A stretch of 35,811 nucleotides of DNA from Lachnospiraceae bacterium (GTDB lineage Bacteria; Bacillota; Clostridia; Lachnospirales; Lachnospiraceae), in NCBI GenBank assembly GCA_017467805.1, contig JAFUKJ010000002.1:1-35811 (forward strand), given 5' to 3'. Below, piece by piece: positions 15,253 to 23,493 of this stretch (the first letter of the stretch is position 1; each line of letters begins with the position of its first letter). A program made the translations under genes and the position numbers. The notes beneath the pieces are model-generated. The model searched no databases, had not been told where the DNA came from, and worked only from the letters and a program-made list of their open reading frames with translations.

Positions 15253-16071
15253 TTACACAGTCTGTCTACGATAGTCATCCTTTAATGCCTTCATAATCTC
15301 GGCATCACTACTTCTATCCTTCCATTTTGCCAGTATGCTAATTTCCGCAGAAGTACACCAATCGCTGTCTGTCGCCTCCCATAGCTTTGCTACTGTTGCA
15401 AAATCATCTTCCCAGTCGGGATTATCCCTCATAAATACACCATAATCATAATCTGATAATGCCATCCGCATCGCCTGAATATAAGTTTGCCTGATATGCC
15501 TGTCGCCACTGATTCGATAGGCCTCCAGATAATACTTTGCAGCCTGTTCATATGCAAAATCCATCGCATATACAGATGCCAGATTGTGATATAGTATAGC
15601 TTTTGACCGTTCTTCCACACCAGGCTGTAACAACAGCTCCTGATAAATCTTCCCGGCCTGCGCAAAACGACCTGTTGCAAAATAATGCTCTGCCCGTTTC
15701 TTCATGCGTTCAAAGGGCGTTAATGCCGCCTGTTCCTTTAAGATACGATCTACCTTTCTGACAATTTGCTCATCATAAATCTGCGTTTTCTCCAGAATCG
15801 TTGTTACGAAAGCTGCCAATGACAACTTTTTCCTGATATATATGTCCAGTTCATCCGCCAATTCCTTCAATCCACATTCTTTACGAATCCATTCCGTAAG
15901 CCTTTGATTCATTAGGTCAGAATCCAATAAATGTATCTTATCTATTAAATAATAACACAATTCTTCGATTGAGTATACATAAATATCTGAAATTTCTAAA
16001 TAAAATGGACAATTTGCAAAATTTCCTACGCACAAATATACATTGTTCACTACAAATCCATTTCCTTCCAC
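15253..16071 (-). CDS. TPR-containing protein (third gene of the DUF5717 unit)
   Basis: The 272-residue protein starts with GTG directly after the stop of the Hsp70-like gene; the binding site AAGGA lies inside that gene, so the two are tightly coupled. Residues 1-110 are a mixed domain (VYLCVGNFANCPFYLEISDIYVYSIEELCYYL) of unknown fold. Residues 120-200 contain TPR-like helix pairs: KRAEHYFATGRFAQAGKIYQ, then ILYHNLASVYAMDFAYEQAAKYY. TPRs bind other proteins, so it may bridge the Hsp70-like and membrane partners. There are no catalytic motifs. Confidence 0.8.
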   Translation of the reverse strand: MEGNGFVVNNVYLCVGNFANCPFYLEISDIYVYSIEELCYYLIDKIHLLDSDLMNQRLTEWIRKECGLKELADELDIYIRKKLSLAAFVTTILEKTQIYDEQIVRKVDRILKEQAALTPFERMKKRAEHYFATGRFAQAGKIYQELLLQPGVEERSKAILYHNLASVYAMDFAYEQAAKYYLEAYRISGDRHIRQTYIQAMRMALSDYDYGVFMRDNPDWEDDFATVAKLWEATDSDWCTSAEISILAKWKDRSSDAEIMKALKDDYRRQTV

Positions 16072-17394
16072 TTATAAATCCTTCAACGAAAACTCTTCCT
16101 GCCATACCTGTCCAGATGATGGAAATATATCTCCAAAACCCTTGTCTTTTAAAGAAATTCTCACCGTATGGGCGTCCGTCATATCCATCCGAATACCTAC
16201 CCGATTGGTACGATTCCCCCTGACATGCAGCCCTTCCAAGGTAATCTCTGCTTTCCTTGCAGCCCTTCCATCCACAGGTGTAATTGTTATCGGAATCTTA
16301 TTATTCACGGATAACATAACATCCAGTTCCTTTTCAGCCTCATACCAGTTTGTGCCCGCATGCAATAGCGGCAGATAAATCTCCTGCATACCCTTGTTAC
16401 AATTTATCCCCAAATTTGCAATCAGCTTCTCATCCGAAAGATGCACATACTCCTGCTTCAGAGTTGACGGCATCATCTGCTCTCTTGCACCGTAGCACGC
16501 ACCCTTGCAGAAAAGATTATTCCCTTGAAATACCCTTCGTCCCTTACACAAATACCGAATGGACTCCTTGCACCATTGTGTTGAAAACTCATCTCCCAGT
16601 AAAAAAACGGAAGTAATATGTCTCTTCTCACACTTTTCTCTAATAATCTCCAAAAAAGCTGCATCCAATTGAAGCTGATAGGCTTCCTTCTGCTCTCTTA
16701 TGGAAGTTGTAAGTCCCTGCTGCTTCATCTGCGGAAAAAGCTCTTCCTGTATCATACACACTATAGGTCTGGTCTTTAGATTCTTCTCCAGCAAATAGCT
16801 TTTTACACCTGATGTGCCATATTCAAAAAGCAATACATCATGAATCCACATTTCCTCAGGCTGATGTATGATATACTGAAAAAAGCAATCCTTTCTAGAC
16901 ATAAATTGCACCTGTACACCATCCAGCTTTAACTCAGCCACTGCCTTTTTCAGAACAGCCATAAGCTCAGGTGTCACCGTTCGAAGCGAAAATGCAATAT
17001 GAGATATATCCTGTGGTGTTGCAAATGCAGATACCAGACCAAGACATTTCTTCAAGAAGATTTCCATAAGCTCTTCTATGGCAAATTCCATATCGCCAAC
17101 TTCCACTGTGCTTCCATTATTAGCAAACAGCACCAAATCCTCTACCAGTATTCCCTCTCCTGCCTGTGCCTTCTGCAGAGCTTCCTTTCCATAATACCAC
17201 TGATGCTGCTCCTGATTGCGGCAAAGTACAGTTGGAATATTATACTGCTCCTCACCGTTTACCAGACTGATTGTCTCTGGCATACTTTGGTCTGCTCTGC
17301 AATAGGTAATCTGCGTGATATCATTTCCAAAATCAATACCAAGCGCTACTTTATTCTTTTTTGTAAGCTCGTCCAATGTTCGTTCCAACAGCAT
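16072..17394 (-). CDS. Hsp70/actin-fold protein, DUF5716-like (second gene of the DUF5717 unit)
   Basis: The 440-residue protein opens with an actin/Hsp70 phosphate loop (VALGIDFGNDITQITYC, residues 16-32), followed by IPTVLCRN and YYGKEAL, which match the IPS and vGeeA positions of Hsp70. Residues up to about 325 form the ATPase-like domain. The last 110 residues are beta-rich (NKIPITITPVDGRAARKAEITLEG), like the beta half of an Hsp70 substrate domain, and there is no helical lid. Length is well short of DnaK. I link it to DUF5716 from memory. It lies between the large DUF5717 gene and the TPR gene. The AGGAG site is 13 bases from the ATG, longer than usual. Confidence 0.75.
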   Translation of the reverse strand: MLLERTLDELTKKNKVALGIDFGNDITQITYCRADQSMPETISLVNGEEQYNIPTVLCRNQEQHQWYYGKEALQKAQAGEGILVEDLVLFANNGSTVEVGDMEFAIEELMEIFLKKCLGLVSAFATPQDISHIAFSLRTVTPELMAVLKKAVAELKLDGVQVQFMSRKDCFFQYIIHQPEEMWIHDVLLFEYGTSGVKSYLLEKNLKTRPIVCMIQEELFPQMKQQGLTTSIREQKEAYQLQLDAAFLEIIREKCEKRHITSVFLLGDEFSTQWCKESIRYLCKGRRVFQGNNLFCKGACYGAREQMMPSTLKQEYVHLSDEKLIANLGINCNKGMQEIYLPLLHAGTNWYEAEKELDVMLSVNNKIPITITPVDGRAARKAEITLEGLHVRGNRTNRVGIRMDMTDAHTVRISLKDKGFGDIFPSSGQVWQEEFSLKDL

Positions 17395-17433
17395 CCTTTT
17401 ATAAGCTCTCCTATGTCCTCAATTAATCTTATT

Positions 17434-17481
17434 TATTAATTATATTAATTTATCAATTATATTAATTTATTAATTATATTA
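17434..17481. repeat. 17-base AT-only tandem repeat between the DUF5717 and DUF5716 genes
   Basis: The unit TATYAATTATATTAATT occurs 2.8 times (17434-17450, 17451-17467, 17468-17481). It overlaps the stop codon of the DUF5717 gene and fills much of the gap. It is rich in short palindromes and could be a weak processing or DNA-bending site, or simply slippage DNA. Confidence 0.85.
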
Positions 17482-20400
17482 CCGTAAATAACTGCCTTGT
17501 ATAAAAATCCTTCTTAAGATATTCCTCCAACAGCTGTGTAGCAGTTGCATCATCCTGCATACTGCATGCAGTCATCACATCATTCAACATCGCAAAGCGC
17601 CCCGCGCCGCTCTGCAGCCCCTGCACTGGTGAAACCAACTCACCGCTTTGGGTTATTACTTCACCATCAGAATGCTCTGTAATATAATATTGAAGCACCT
17701 CACCATGAAACAAGGTAAAGTTCTTTACATACATCCCCTCATATAAGTCCTTCATATCCTCTGTGACATAACAGTTATCTTCCTCTTCACCGCCATCAAT
17801 AATATAATGAACCCGAACAACTGTCCCTGGTGCTGCCTTATACTCCAGAAACACCTTATCTTCATACTTGTATAACTCAGGTACCCAGTCTATATATTCT
17901 ATAAAGAAAGAAAAACATATATCACTCTGCAAAAATTCTTTGATGAACATTGAAACACTTTCTCTTGCCGCCTCCCGACGCAATGCGGAATGCTCTGCCC
18001 AACATTTAAGCAACGCAAGCTTACAAGTGCTATTCAATGCTCCTGTCTGCCTATAAAGTTCATAGATTCGGTCAAAAACAGCCTCGTCTACCAGTACATC
18101 TTCTATCAGATAGGAGTAAGCAACCTCTGTCAGCATATGTCTTACCAGGGTATCATCATGTCTCGGATGCTCTGCATAACATAAAAGCACCTCTGTCTTA
18201 CGTGCCATAAATGCATCTGTATACCACAGTTGCCTTAACATTCTCTGCATTAACTCGCAGGTATCAAGGCCAAGCTCCTGTGCCGCATCCCAAATATCAC
18301 AAAGTTCAGAAGACTTTCCCTCATAATGTCGTGATAAATATTTTAAAATATTCTCATCATAACGCGTATGTCTGAATATATAATACGCAACATTTAGCAA
18401 AAATTCCTCTTTGGTAAAACCATTATCCACGATTCTTCGGCTGATTAATCTCGCTACAGACTTAGGATGAACTCCCTTCATGCCAAATCTACGAATCCAA
18501 ATATATGCCTTTTCAAACATACCTCTGTAGATTAGATACTGAATAAACTCCGCACGCTCTTCTGCATCCAGATTCTCGGGTTCAATCTCCTCCAGATAAT
18601 TATCCAGTTCACCGATCATGTCATTCTCATAATAGAATCTTAATAGATTTGTTCTAATCTCCTTTTTGAAGGAATCTACAATCTGCTCTGACTCTACCAG
18701 ATACTTAAATCGCTTCACATTCTCCTGATTAATCACTATGTAGTCTTTATTTGCTTCACACAGATACAAATCAAAGCTAAGTCTGCCCTCCACGCACTTC
18801 TCAAGTACAGGCATAAATCTCTCCGTCTCCATAAGCCGATGATTCTCAAAAGCTATACTTGCACAATAGCGGTTATTCTCTCTATCCTGAAGCAGTAGCT
18901 GATAATCCTCTCCATAAATTGGAAGCTGACACTTTCCATTTATTACGGGATAAATACTTTCTCCATTTACCCTGTCATGCAGAACAACCACTGATGTAAT
19001 CTGTGGATTTTTAACTACAATGCGATGCATAAATAACAATGGCGTAAAGGCATAAGCCATCTCATCACGAAGCATCTGCGGCGCTACCATCTGCTGATAC
19101 AGATATGCAAGATTCTGATTGATATGCCCCTGCTTAATCTGCTCCAATACAAATCTCTCAATGGCAATACGATAATTCACCTCAATGTCAGGATATTGCT
19201 CCTTATGTCTCTCGATATACGCATACAGATATGCATTCCTCTCATAATCAAGGTCGCTTTGATATGCAAAATACATTAGAAGCATCTTAGGAAGAGCATA
19301 CTCCTTCTCAAGATCCAATGACATCATATAACACTCATATAATCTTGGAACTCTTACTTCCTTCTCGACACCCTTTTCATACCATTCCAAATACTGAGGT
19401 CCACACTTATTACCAAGTACCAACAGCTTGCATATCGCCTGTATCGTCTGGGTTGACTTCGTAATACGATAAACCTCCGCTAATGTTCTGTATAGCAACG
19501 GAGAATATTCCGAAATGCGTACCACCAGATACTGAAGCTGCTCTATCAGTCCCTGATACAATGCCCCCTTCTTCGCCGCATACCAAAGCACGTTCTGCTC
19601 AAACTCATCCAGCCTTAAAATATAAGATGGATGCTCCTCTAACAGCATCACTGCTTCACAGAAAAGAATCGGACTGGTGCAGCCTAATTTAAACTGCTCC
19701 TGTAAAAAGAGCCACTTAAACTCAGGATTCTTTGTATACTCTTCGTCAGCGTACATTAAAAGCCACGCTAAACGCCATTCCTTACGATTGTTGGCAAAGG
19801 CAGTTTCAATCTCATCCAGTACCACCTGAATAAAATTCTCATCACGATTATACAGTGTAGTCAGATACATGTAATAGCACTGCTTTACTATATCCGTCTT
19901 GTCATCTAAAGCCTTCATTCGAATAGCTTCAAGATACGACCTGGCTTCCTGAAAGCGTTCTCTTTCTATCAGAATCTGAATGCGATAGAGCTGCGCTGTC
20001 AAATTATCTTCGTCAAACTCCAAAAGCTCCTCCACTGCCTGTGTAGCTTTTGTGAGCCATACATCCTTGGAAAGCTTCTTTAGGCGAACCTCTGTATAGC
20101 CTTTCATGATTTCGACTAACGCTTTCTGCTCTGCCTTTCGCTTATTACGATTACCTTTTCTCACAGTCTGCGAAATCGTTACAGGTACCCTTAAGCAATT
20201 ACAGCTATCTGAAATCACTATCTCTCCCTTATTTATCCCTGGGCTAAGTCTTGTCGCATCAATATCAAGCTCCAGACGGCAGATATCCTGCTGAAAATCC
20301 TCTGCTGTTATCCACTTCTTATCAATCTGCAAAAATGCACCACTTGTCTCTATCCTAAGGTCTGTATATCCCCATCCGCGCCTGATAATACTCAGTGTTC

Positions 20401-21025
20401 TCTGTGTACTGTTCTTCACATCCTCCAGCACGAAAGCCTCTATATCTAATTCGTATGAAATTGGCTCTTTCTTATGAATCTGCACCAAAAACTCTTCCAC
20501 ATTTCTTTGGTTACCCGCAAAACGTGAAAGTCCCTGATACAACACTTTGTACTTCTTATCACTATTCTGAAATATATTCGCAAAATCCTCACTGTAAAAG
20601 AAGTCTACTGCGCCCTTCCAGTCAGTTTTTGCCAGATTAGTAAAATGAAACAGATTCCTGATATTTCCCATAGATGTTTCCATCTGCGGCTTCGTCACCT
20701 GAATACGATATGGCAGCTCATACTCACCACGATTACTAATCACAGTAAACTTTCCCCTTACAAAGCTGCCTTCCTCTAAATTTGTAGCATCAAGAAAATA
20801 TTCAATCTCTATTTCTTTTCCTAAGAAATGCTTCGCAAATGTCTTCATTCTTGTATCGGAAGAAAAAATATCCCCCTCAGCATCTACTCCATCTGTGTAA
20901 ATAATAAAGATTCCTTCCATCCTTTCCCCAGGATAGATAGAAAACTCCAGCTTAGGACATGAAAACTCCAGATAACGCTTATTCAATTCTTCTCGCCTTG
21001 TTTCCTCTGCGTAATTCTCATGCAT
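17474..21025 (-). CDS. Giant DUF5717-like protein: beta domains plus helical solenoid
   Basis: The 1183-residue protein has no signal peptide or membrane segment. Residues 1-110 are beta-rich (LEFSIYPGERMEGIFIIYT, with a second strand set at FVRGKFTVISNRGEYELPYRI) and look like an Ig-type domain; another such unit covers about 190-290. From about 300 to 1000 it is an alpha solenoid of TPR-like helix pairs (AQLYRIQILIERERFQEARSYLE, LLYRTLAEVYRITKSTQTIQAI), broken by a beta insert near 660-740. The end is again beta-rich (VFLEYKAAPGTVVRVHYII). I link it to DUF5717 from memory. It is the first gene after a strong promoter. Function is unknown; it has the shape of a scaffold or client-binding partner for the Hsp70-like protein. 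Confidence 0.75.
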   Translation of the reverse strand: MHENYAEETRREELNKRYLEFSCPKLEFSIYPGERMEGIFIIYTDGVDAEGDIFSSDTRMKTFAKHFLGKEIEIEYFLDATNLEEGSFVRGKFTVISNRGEYELPYRIQVTKPQMETSMGNIRNLFHFTNLAKTDWKGAVDFFYSEDFANIFQNSDKKYKVLYQGLSRFAGNQRNVEEFLVQIHKKEPISYELDIEAFVLEDVKNSTQRTLSIIRRGWGYTDLRIETSGAFLQIDKKWITAEDFQQDICRLELDIDATRLSPGINKGEIVISDSCNCLRVPVTISQTVRKGNRNKRKAEQKALVEIMKGYTEVRLKKLSKDVWLTKATQAVEELLEFDEDNLTAQLYRIQILIERERFQEARSYLEAIRMKALDDKTDIVKQCYYMYLTTLYNRDENFIQVVLDEIETAFANNRKEWRLAWLLMYADEEYTKNPEFKWLFLQEQFKLGCTSPILFCEAVMLLEEHPSYILRLDEFEQNVLWYAAKKGALYQGLIEQLQYLVVRISEYSPLLYRTLAEVYRITKSTQTIQAICKLLVLGNKCGPQYLEWYEKGVEKEVRVPRLYECYMMSLDLEKEYALPKMLLMYFAYQSDLDYERNAYLYAYIERHKEQYPDIEVNYRIAIERFVLEQIKQGHINQNLAYLYQQMVAPQMLRDEMAYAFTPLLFMHRIVVKNPQITSVVVLHDRVNGESIYPVINGKCQLPIYGEDYQLLLQDRENNRYCASIAFENHRLMETERFMPVLEKCVEGRLSFDLYLCEANKDYIVINQENVKRFKYLVESEQIVDSFKKEIRTNLLRFYYENDMIGELDNYLEEIEPENLDAEERAEFIQYLIYRGMFEKAYIWIRRFGMKGVHPKSVARLISRRIVDNGFTKEEFLLNVAYYIFRHTRYDENILKYLSRHYEGKSSELCDIWDAAQELGLDTCELMQRMLRQLWYTDAFMARKTEVLLCYAEHPRHDDTLVRHMLTEVAYSYLIEDVLVDEAVFDRIYELYRQTGALNSTCKLALLKCWAEHSALRREAARESVSMFIKEFLQSDICFSFFIEYIDWVPELYKYEDKVFLEYKAAPGTVVRVHYIIDGGEEEDNCYVTEDMKDLYEGMYVKNFTLFHGEVLQYYITEHSDGEVITQSGELVSPVQGLQSGAGRFAMLNDVMTACSMQDDATATQLLEEYLKKDFYTRQLFTVI

Positions 21026-21063
21026 GTCTTTTCTTCCTCGCGCAAAAATACTATGTTAACTTA

Positions 21064-21092
21064 ATTATACGGTATTTTCAAAAATGATTCAA
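21064..21092 (-). promoter_or_regulatory. Promoter of the DUF5717 four-gene unit
   Basis: TTGAAT (21087-21092), 17 bases, TATAAT (21064-21069), about 40 bases before the first start codon. No operator-like palindrome is seen, suggesting housekeeping expression. Confidence 0.75.
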
Positions 21093-21096
21093 CAAC

Positions 21097-21126
21097 AAAG
21101 GAGATTGTATGACAACAATCTCCTTT
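21097..21126 (-). terminator. Terminator of ilvE
   Basis: AAAGGAGATTGT pairs perfectly with ACAATCTCCTTT around six bases, ten bases beyond the ilvE stop. The T-run (TTTGTTGTTG) is imperfect. It separates ilvE from the DUF5717 unit. Confidence 0.8.
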
Positions 21127-21135
21127 AATATCATC

Positions 21136-22164
21136 CTATAATTCGATTTCAACAACCCATCCTTCTGGAGCTTCGATACGTCCCATCTGGATACCTGTTA
21201 ATGTCTCATATAACTTCTTAGTAGTAGGTCCCATCTCAGCCATACCGCTTGGTAAGCAAATCTCCTTACCATGGTCTACAATCTTACCTACAGGTGAAAT
21301 AACTGCTGCTGTACCACAAAGACCACACTCTGCGAAGTCCTTAAGCTCATCAACATATACTTCTCTCTCTTCAACCTCAAGTCCAAGGTACTCCTTAGCA
21401 ACTACCATCAACGAACGACGTGTGATAGATGGTAAAATAGTATCAGACTTAGGTGTTACAATCTTATTGTCCTTTGTAACGAAGAGGAAGTTCGCTCCAC
21501 CAGTCTCTTCTACCTTTGTTCTTGTAGCTGAATCAAGATACATATTCTCATCAAAGCCATTCTTATGAGCCTCTGTAATTGCATGTAAGCTCATTGCATA
21601 GTTAAGTCCAGCCTTAATATGTCCTGTTCCGTGTGGTGCTGCACGGTCATAATCACTAATGCAAAGTGTTAATGGCTTAGCGCCGCCCTTGAAGTAAGGT
21701 CCTACAGGTGTTGTAAAGATTCTGAACTGATATTCATTAGCTGGCTTAACACCGATTACAGGGTTAGTACCAAACATATAAGGACGAAGGTATAAAGTAG
21801 CACCTGAACCAAATGGTGGTACATATTCTGCATTCGCCTTTACTACAGCCTTAACAGCCTCTACAAAACGTCCATCAGGTAATGTCGGCATTACCAGTCT
21901 TGTACAGCTGTCTTTCATACGCTGCTCATTCAAGTCAGGACGGAAGGTTACGATACGTCCATCTTCTGTTGTATAAGCCTTTAAGCCCTCAAAACAGGTC
22001 TGTGCATACTGGAAAACGCCTGCGCACTCATTCAGCACGACATTAGCATCCTCAGTGATGACGCCCTCATCCCATGCTCCATTTTTATAGTTGGTTACAT
22101 ATCTCTTCTCTGTCTGTACGTAACCAAATCCAAGATTTGCCCAGTCAAGATTTTTCTTTTCCAT
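21136..22164 (-). CDS. ilvE: Branched-chain amino acid aminotransferase
   Basis: The enzyme moves the amino group between glutamate and the keto acids of Leu, Ile and Val, using PLP. The 342-residue protein is of the longer fold-type IV BCAT branch: YAQTCFEGLKAY, YLRPYMFGTNP, the PLP lysine in HGTGHIKAGLNYAMSLHAI, then MYLDSATRTKVEETGGANFLFV, and CGTAAVISPVG near the end. AAAGGAAG precedes the ATG. It is transcribed alone from the promoter at 22253-22281 and closed by its own terminator. Confidence 0.97.
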   Translation of the reverse strand: MEKKNLDWANLGFGYVQTEKRYVTNYKNGAWDEGVITEDANVVLNECAGVFQYAQTCFEGLKAYTTEDGRIVTFRPDLNEQRMKDSCTRLVMPTLPDGRFVEAVKAVVKANAEYVPPFGSGATLYLRPYMFGTNPVIGVKPANEYQFRIFTTPVGPYFKGGAKPLTLCISDYDRAAPHGTGHIKAGLNYAMSLHAITEAHKNGFDENMYLDSATRTKVEETGGANFLFVTKDNKIVTPKSDTILPSITRRSLMVVAKEYLGLEVEEREVYVDELKDFAECGLCGTAAVISPVGKIVDHGKEICLPSGMAEMGPTTKKLYETLTGIQMGRIEAPEGWVVEIEL

Positions 22165-22252
22165 GATACATGTCTTCCTTTCATCTAAGTAATGTTTTCA
22201 GATTAAGAAACAGCCTGTTATCGGTCGTTTTCTAGTCCATAAACTTCTTTTC

Positions 22253-22281
22253 ATTATCTTACTAATAAAATAAATTGTCAA
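22253..22281 (-). promoter_or_regulatory. Promoter of ilvE
   Basis: TTGACA (22276-22281), 17 bases, GATAAT (22253-22258). The leader of about 80 bases shows no T-box or leader peptide. Confidence 0.8.
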
Positions 22282-22292
22282 CCTCTTACGGC

Positions 22293-22781
22293 TTACTTTT
22301 TCTCATACTTGAGGAATACATACTCCACATCAAAATAGGTCTGTTCCTCACTATCCGCGGGGATCTGCCACTCTTCCATCTCATCCAGATTCGGGAAATG
22401 AGCATCTGCCTGATAGCTGTAATCAATCTTAGTTACGTGAACCGTATCGCAATAAGGAAGCAGCTGTTCATAGACACTTTGTCCGCCTACAATATATACA
22501 TCCTCACTATCGTACTGCTTAAGCTCCTCCAGTAATTCTTCTATAGAATGAACAACAATCGCTCCCTTTACCTGATAGTTCTTATTCTTAGACAGTACAA
22601 TATTTACTCTGCCCTGAATCGGCTGTTGCTGGGAAAAAGTCTCCAAAGTCTTTCTACCGTATACAACTACCTTTCCCGCTGTCATCTGGCGAAATATCTT
22701 TTGGTCATTAGGAATCTTCACAAGAAGATTGCCATTTCTTCCGATTGCCCAATTGTTGTCTGCTGCTACTACTATGTTCAT
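22293..22781 (-). CDS. folA: Dihydrofolate reductase
   Basis: The enzyme reduces dihydrofolate to tetrahydrofolate with NADPH. The 162-residue protein has the start MNIVVAADNNWAIGRNGNL, the catalytic Asp in IPNDQKIF, the NADPH segment GKVVVYGRKTLETF and VYIVGGQSVYEQLLPYCD. The usual Trp after the Met20 loop is replaced (NLLVKIP rather than xxPWxLP). It begins eleven bases after thyX, with AGGAG before the ATG, and clearly shares its transcript. A DHFR beside ThyX is notable because ThyX does not produce dihydrofolate. Confidence 0.95.
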   Translation of the reverse strand: MNIVVAADNNWAIGRNGNLLVKIPNDQKIFRQMTAGKVVVYGRKTLETFSQQQPIQGRVNIVLSKNKNYQVKGAIVVHSIEELLEELKQYDSEDVYIVGGQSVYEQLLPYCDTVHVTKIDYSYQADAHFPNLDEMEEWQIPADSEEQTYFDVEYVFLKYEKK

Positions 22782-22792
22782 CCGGTGCTCTC

Positions 22793-23470
22793 CTACTTCT
22801 CTAATCTTGGCTTTCTACCACAGCATTTCTTCTCTGTACAGTAGCCAGCCACCTCACACTTAGGCATAAAATAATGTTTCACCAGATATGCCCACTCTTC
22901 TGAGTAAGCCTCTAATTCCTTCATAATATCCTGCATCAGTCTGCGGTATTCCCAATATGCTCTGGTACATAATCTCTGATGTGACATCTCAATTAAGTTA
23001 CGCACATTTCTCTTATCGACAATCTTAGTACCCATTCCAAGAGGAAGCAGCATAGCCGCATCCTCTCTCGGTACACCACACTCTGTCTCAAGCTTGCTAC
23101 AGGTATCTGCAATCTGCTGCATCAACTCTGTATAAAGTGCCTTCGCCTCCTCGTTCTTCTCAACTGTTGGCGGAATAACATACTCAAAATTCTTATAATT
23201 AATATATCTTGTGCTTGCCTGCAATCTGGTTGGTGCGCCACCGATGTGTGTATACCACTCTCTGATAACTCTTGCAGAATAGCCATCCAGTATCATCTCC
23301 ACATTTACATATTCTAATACACGGTGATGACCTGACTCAATACAGTCCAAACCTCTCTTATAGTTCTTCTCTTTATCACTAATATCGGCTCCCCAGCACA
23401 CACCTGCTCTCTCACCTACAAGTGTTATCGGGTTCTTTGGTGTCTCACTTATAATTGTAACTTTAGCCAT
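22793..23470 (-). CDS. thyX: Flavin-dependent thymidylate synthase, variant signature
   Basis: ThyX makes dTMP from dUMP using FAD, NADPH and methylene-tetrahydrofolate. The protein has SGHHRVLEYVNVEM, the STRYINYKNFEYVIP segment, LLPLGMGTKI, and the helix LIEMSHQRLCTRAYWEYRRLM, all at ThyX positions. The family signature RHRxxSxxExSxRY is changed: here it reads THIGGAPTRLQASTRY, two residues longer and without the RHR. A Cys-rich tail (CEVAGYCTEKKCCGR) is typical of clostridial forms. I take the ATG at 23468-23470 (MAKVTII), after AAGGAG at a rather long distance; a GTG at 23506 has no binding site. It sits between the beta-CASP hydrolase and folA. Confidence 0.88.
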   Translation of the reverse strand: MAKVTIISETPKNPITLVGERAGVCWGADISDKEKNYKRGLDCIESGHHRVLEYVNVEMILDGYSARVIREWYTHIGGAPTRLQASTRYINYKNFEYVIPPTVEKNEEAKALYTELMQQIADTCSKLETECGVPREDAAMLLPLGMGTKIVDKRNVRNLIEMSHQRLCTRAYWEYRRLMQDIMKELEAYSEEWAYLVKHYFMPKCEVAGYCTEKKCCGRKPRLEK

Positions 23471-23493
23471 ATCCAGTAAATTACTCCTTCCTC

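Noticed and set aside
22191-22205. Possible CodY site before ilvE
   Set aside because: Only about nine of fifteen positions fit, too weak to call in A/T-rich DNA.
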